This document shows, one piece after another, positions 13,453-15,485 of a stretch of 15,485 nucleotides of DNA (position 1 is the stretch's first letter; each line of letters begins with the position of its first letter). Origin of the DNA: Methanolobus sp. UBA474 (GTDB lineage Archaea > Halobacteriota > Methanosarcinia > Methanosarcinales > Methanosarcinaceae). Position numbers and translations under genes: made by a program. The notes beneath the pieces are model-generated. The model had not been told where the DNA came from. It ran no database searches and saw only the letters and a program-made list of their open reading frames with translations. The stretch is taken from NCBI GenBank assembly GCA_002501695.1, contig DANZ01000099.1:1-15485 (forward strand), written 5' to 3'.

Positions 13453-13653
13453 TCATTGAAGCTTCCTGGCACCGGAATAAGCATCGTATATATTGTATAT
13501 CCAGAAGAGCACAAGTATGATCAGAGTGATTCCAAGATGCAATGACAGTATAAGGATGAACGCTATAGCAAAGAACAATGATCCTCTGCTCATATCCCCA
13601 TTGTTCATCTGGCCAAGGCCCGGAAATACAAGTGAGTAAATAGCCGACCTCAA
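13453..13653 (-). CDS. small membrane protein with PGLGQ motif (start uncertain)
   Basis: The 66-residue frame shows SLVFPGLGQMNNGDMSRG followed by a hydrophobic run (about residues 25-55, LFFAIAFILILSLHLGITLI and onward), a pattern of small archaeal and bacterial membrane proteins with a PGLGQ-x-NG motif; function is unknown. The start is doubtful. The TTG at 13653 has no ribosome site, and the frame stays open upstream to a TAA at 13741-13743, coding a plausible lead-in (LEDEQNLRITDTGKTRPRKPG). In that stretch the only non-standard start I can see is CTG at 13717-13719, six bases after GGGGGA. An ATG at 13710-13712 lies in another frame and closes after six codons. It is the last of three minus-strand genes. 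Confidence 0.6.
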   Translation of the reverse strand: MRSAIYSLVFPGLGQMNNGDMSRGSLFFAIAFILILSLHLGITLIILVLFWIYNIYDAYSGARKLQ

Positions 13654-13760
13654 AGGGCCTGGCTTACGCGGTCTGGTCTTCCCAGTGTCAGTTATCCTAA
13701 GGTTCTGCTCATCCTCCAGATAGATTCCCCCGATTGATTTTTATCTCCCATACTATTTTA

Positions 13761-14174
13761 TCATTTGCCTGACGGACCGTATTTGAGGAATAGTTGCTTT
13801 AACCCGAAGGTCAGGTCAGTACTGTCACCTGCGTCCGCAGATGTGCCCGAAGCGTGTTTCTCCGCTTTTCTTCTCTTTCCTTTTGAAAGATACCAGGTAA
13901 GGAACTCTGTATAAAGGATGATCCCTATCAGTGTGGACCATATTGTCAGAAGTATGTGGAAATTGTTAACAGGCACTATCCCTCCGGCAAAAAGGAACTG
14001 CTCGTATGAGAGGAAAGCCACAGATGTGCCGGGCATTATGATAACTGCTATCAGAGGCACAGCTAACAGGAACAGCATCGCAAGCCTGGATGATATCCTG
14101 ATGAGTATGAAAAGCACGGTCAGTGCAAAAGTCGCAAAAAGCATTGCAGATCCGATAAAAGCCAAGATCTCCAT
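13761..14174 (-). CDS. membrane protein of unknown function
   Basis: I do not recognise this 137-residue protein. It has hydrophobic segments at about 1-25 (MEILAFIGSAMLFATFALTV and onward), 31-50 (LAMLFLLAVPLIAVIIMPGT) and 72-96 (FHILLTIWSTLIGIILYTEF then LTWYL), so probably three or four membrane spans. A basic stretch (SKGKRRKAEKHA) and a polar tail of about 35 residues follow and should face the cytoplasm. The ATG has a strong ribosome site, GGAAGGAGG, eight bases away. It begins 23 bases after the stop of the surface-protein gene on the same strand, so the two are very likely co-transcribed, which suggests a shared role at the cell surface. No enzyme motif is visible. Confidence 0.75.
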   Translation of the reverse strand: MEILAFIGSAMLFATFALTVLFILIRISSRLAMLFLLAVPLIAVIIMPGTSVAFLSYEQFLFAGGIVPVNNFHILLTIWSTLIGIILYTEFLTWYLSKGKRRKAEKHASGTSADAGDSTDLTFGLKQLFLKYGPSGK

Positions 14175-14197
14175 TCAGATCCTCCTTCCGTTTTGTT

Positions 14198-15485
14198 TCA
14201 TTTATACACTCCTCGTATGAACAGATACATGATGGCAGGTATTATAGCAAGCAACAAGAACAGAGTGATGAAAGCAGATAGCATGAACCCGGCAGCCTCA
14301 ATACGGGTAAGTTCCGTATTGCCTGAACCGGGGATCTGGCCGGTGTGTGCATATGCCTGATATGATGCTCCGCTATTGCTTACCTGGCTATGGTCCGCAT
14401 TGAGTGCATCATCTATGTAGACGACAGGGGTATCGGAAACAGCAGTGTAATGCTTTCCCTCCTCGTCAGTACAGTCTGCTCCGGCAGCAGGCAGCCTGAT
14501 GGTTCCGATGTCTATGGCTTTTACAACATAACTGATCTTCTTTGATGCTCCTGCTTCAAGTTCTCCTTCCCATGTGACCTTTCCTGACATTAAAGAAAGC
14601 CCCTCAGGGACACGGTCGGTAAGGATCATGCTGACTTTACTGGCTCCCGCATTCGTAGCAGTGACAACTATCTCGGTACTCTCTCCGGCATGCAGGTAGC
14701 CGGAAGCAATACTCTTCTCCACAATGGCCTTTGAGCCCCTTACCCTGAAGATCTCTGTGATGGGTTCGGAATCTACAGTGTAGGTCTCTCCGCCATCTTC
14801 CCACTGCGCCACAGCAGGCCCGAAAGTAAAGCTCCCGGATTCTGTTGGCTTTGCATTGTAACTGATCTCTTTTGTAGCGCCTGCGTCAAGCGACACCTTC
14901 CATTGCGTTCTCTCCACGTCTTGCGGGATCATTGACGATGGCAGTTCATCCCGTATATCCAGGATCGTCCCGAAACCTGCCGTGTTCCTCAGCCTGAGAG
15001 TTATCCTGAAATACCCATCAGTCTCCATCTCATTGGTCCCTGATACTTTCCCTGCAGCTTCTACCTTCTTATCTATGGATACATAAGGCCTGACCTGTAC
15101 TTCAAAAGAGGCTGGATCCGAGTACGCGATGCCTCTGGAATCATATCCTGTGATCCGGGATTCTATCAGCATGTTCCTGGCGACAGGAGTTACGGGTGCA
15201 GTGACCGGGACAATGAACTTCTTCACTTTCAGCGGATCGAGCACAGCATGCTGGAGCTGCGGCTCCCCGACCACTCCGGCTGAAGATCCGGTTGTCAGGA
15301 TAATGCCGTGCAGGGGAACAGTGCCGCTGTTGGTGAGGATGATTATGGATGATATCTCCTCATTTGAATCACAGATCGTCTTGTCGGCCAGGGCCTCGAT
15401 CTCTATTCCGGGCGCTCCCTGCCTGAAAGTTTCGATAGATGCCTCTCTGGTGTCAGGGTTGATATAGATCACGCGGACCATGAAC
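14198..15485 (-). CDS. cell-surface protein with repeated β-sandwich domains and a C-terminal membrane anchor, 5' end beyond the window
   Basis: This is most likely the C-terminal part of a secreted, membrane-anchored protein. The frame is open to the right edge; an ATG at 15481 exists, but no signal peptide follows it and the codon before it is still open, so the true start is probably outside. The readable 427-plus residues consist of β-rich modules of the DUF11/CARDB kind (SIIILTNSGTVPLHGI; RLRNTAGFGTILDIRDELP; VTATNAGASKVSMILTDRVP). Two of them share the pattern W-x4-L-x-AGA-x-K-x-ISY (around residues 194-208 and 304-318). A polar stretch with Ser, Gly and Gln precedes one membrane helix at about 398-422 and a short basic end. 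Such proteins form or decorate the archaeal envelope. Its binding partner is unknown. Confidence 0.8.
   Translation of the reverse strand, partial: FMVRVIYINPDTREASIETFRQGAPGIEIEALADKTICDSNEEISSIIILTNSGTVPLHGIILTTGSSAGVVGEPQLQHAVLDPLKVKKFIVPVTAPVTPVARNMLIESRITGYDSRGIAYSDPASFEVQVRPYVSIDKKVEAAGKVSGTNEMETDGYFRITLRLRNTAGFGTILDIRDELPSSMIPQDVERTQWKVSLDAGATKEISYNAKPTESGSFTFGPAVAQWEDGGETYTVDSEPITEIFRVRGSKAIVEKSIASGYLHAGESTEIVVTATNAGASKVSMILTDRVPEGLSLMSGKVTWEGELEAGASKKISYVVKAIDIGTIRLPAAGADCTDEEGKHYTAVSDTPVVYIDDALNADHSQVSNSGASYQAYAHTGQIPGSGNTELTRIEAAGFMLSAFITLFLLLAIIPAIMYLFIRGVYK

Noticed and set aside
1..15485. CRISPR arrays, tRNA or rRNA genes, insertion sequences, defence or phage genes
   Set aside because: I looked for regularly spaced repeats, cloverleaf arms, rRNA signatures, transposase motifs and phage genes and found none that stand up.

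Overview
The window looks like ordinary chromosome from a methanogenic euryarchaeon, most likely of the order Methanosarcinales. The evidence is the set of archaeal gene families: a PIN-domain/P-loop ATPase, archaeal NAC, ABCE1, a β-CASP-like nuclease, an archaeal EMC6-like protein and an AMP-forming acetyl-CoA synthetase. The promoters are archaeal (TATA boxes such as TTTATATA), ribosome sites are mostly GGTGA-type, and the base composition is near even. HisI reads like Methanosarcina HisI from memory. The genus cannot be fixed from the sequence alone. I saw no rRNA, tRNA, CRISPR array, insertion sequence or phage gene.

Layout. At 1-1628, on the minus strand, hisI (histidine synthesis) is followed by a PIN/P-loop ATPase gene that runs off the left edge and appears to be read from a leaderless promoter. 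At 1762-3832, on the plus strand, are a KaiC/RecA-like protein with a broken Walker A motif and an unrecognised two-domain protein whose linker is coded by a 12-bp tandem repeat. At 3861-4699 are a small HesB-like Fe-S protein and the nascent-chain chaperone NAC. In front of the HesB-like gene is a perfect 16-bp palindrome of the form TTCGTA-N4-TACGAA, which I recall as the binding site of the redox regulator MsvR; part of it recurs in front of NAC. At 4700-6892 is acetyl-CoA synthetase behind a long leader. At 6958-7722, minus strand, is an RNase HI with an extra C-terminal half. At 7885-10277, plus strand, are a ModD-like phosphoribosyltransferase, a thioredoxin and a metallo-β-lactamase/β-CASP-like nuclease. 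At 10372-12607 an EMC6-like membrane protein and the ribosome-recycling ATPase ABCE1 form a tight pair. At 12768-13342 are two tandem small ferritin-like proteins of the encapsulin-cargo type. At 13453-15485, minus strand, a probable three-gene set encodes membrane or surface proteins, the first running off the right edge.

Themes. Several genes serve translation and nascent chains (NAC, EMC6-like, ABCE1). Several fit iron, Fe-S and redox handling (HesB-like, thioredoxin, the ferritin-like pair, and ABCE1, which itself carries two Fe-S clusters). The most testable observations are the MsvR-type box, the EMC6-ABCE1 pair, the tandem ferritin-like genes with no shell gene beside them, and the inverted repeat touching the ribosome site of the ModD-like gene. 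I found no clear evidence of a wholly new multi-gene system.
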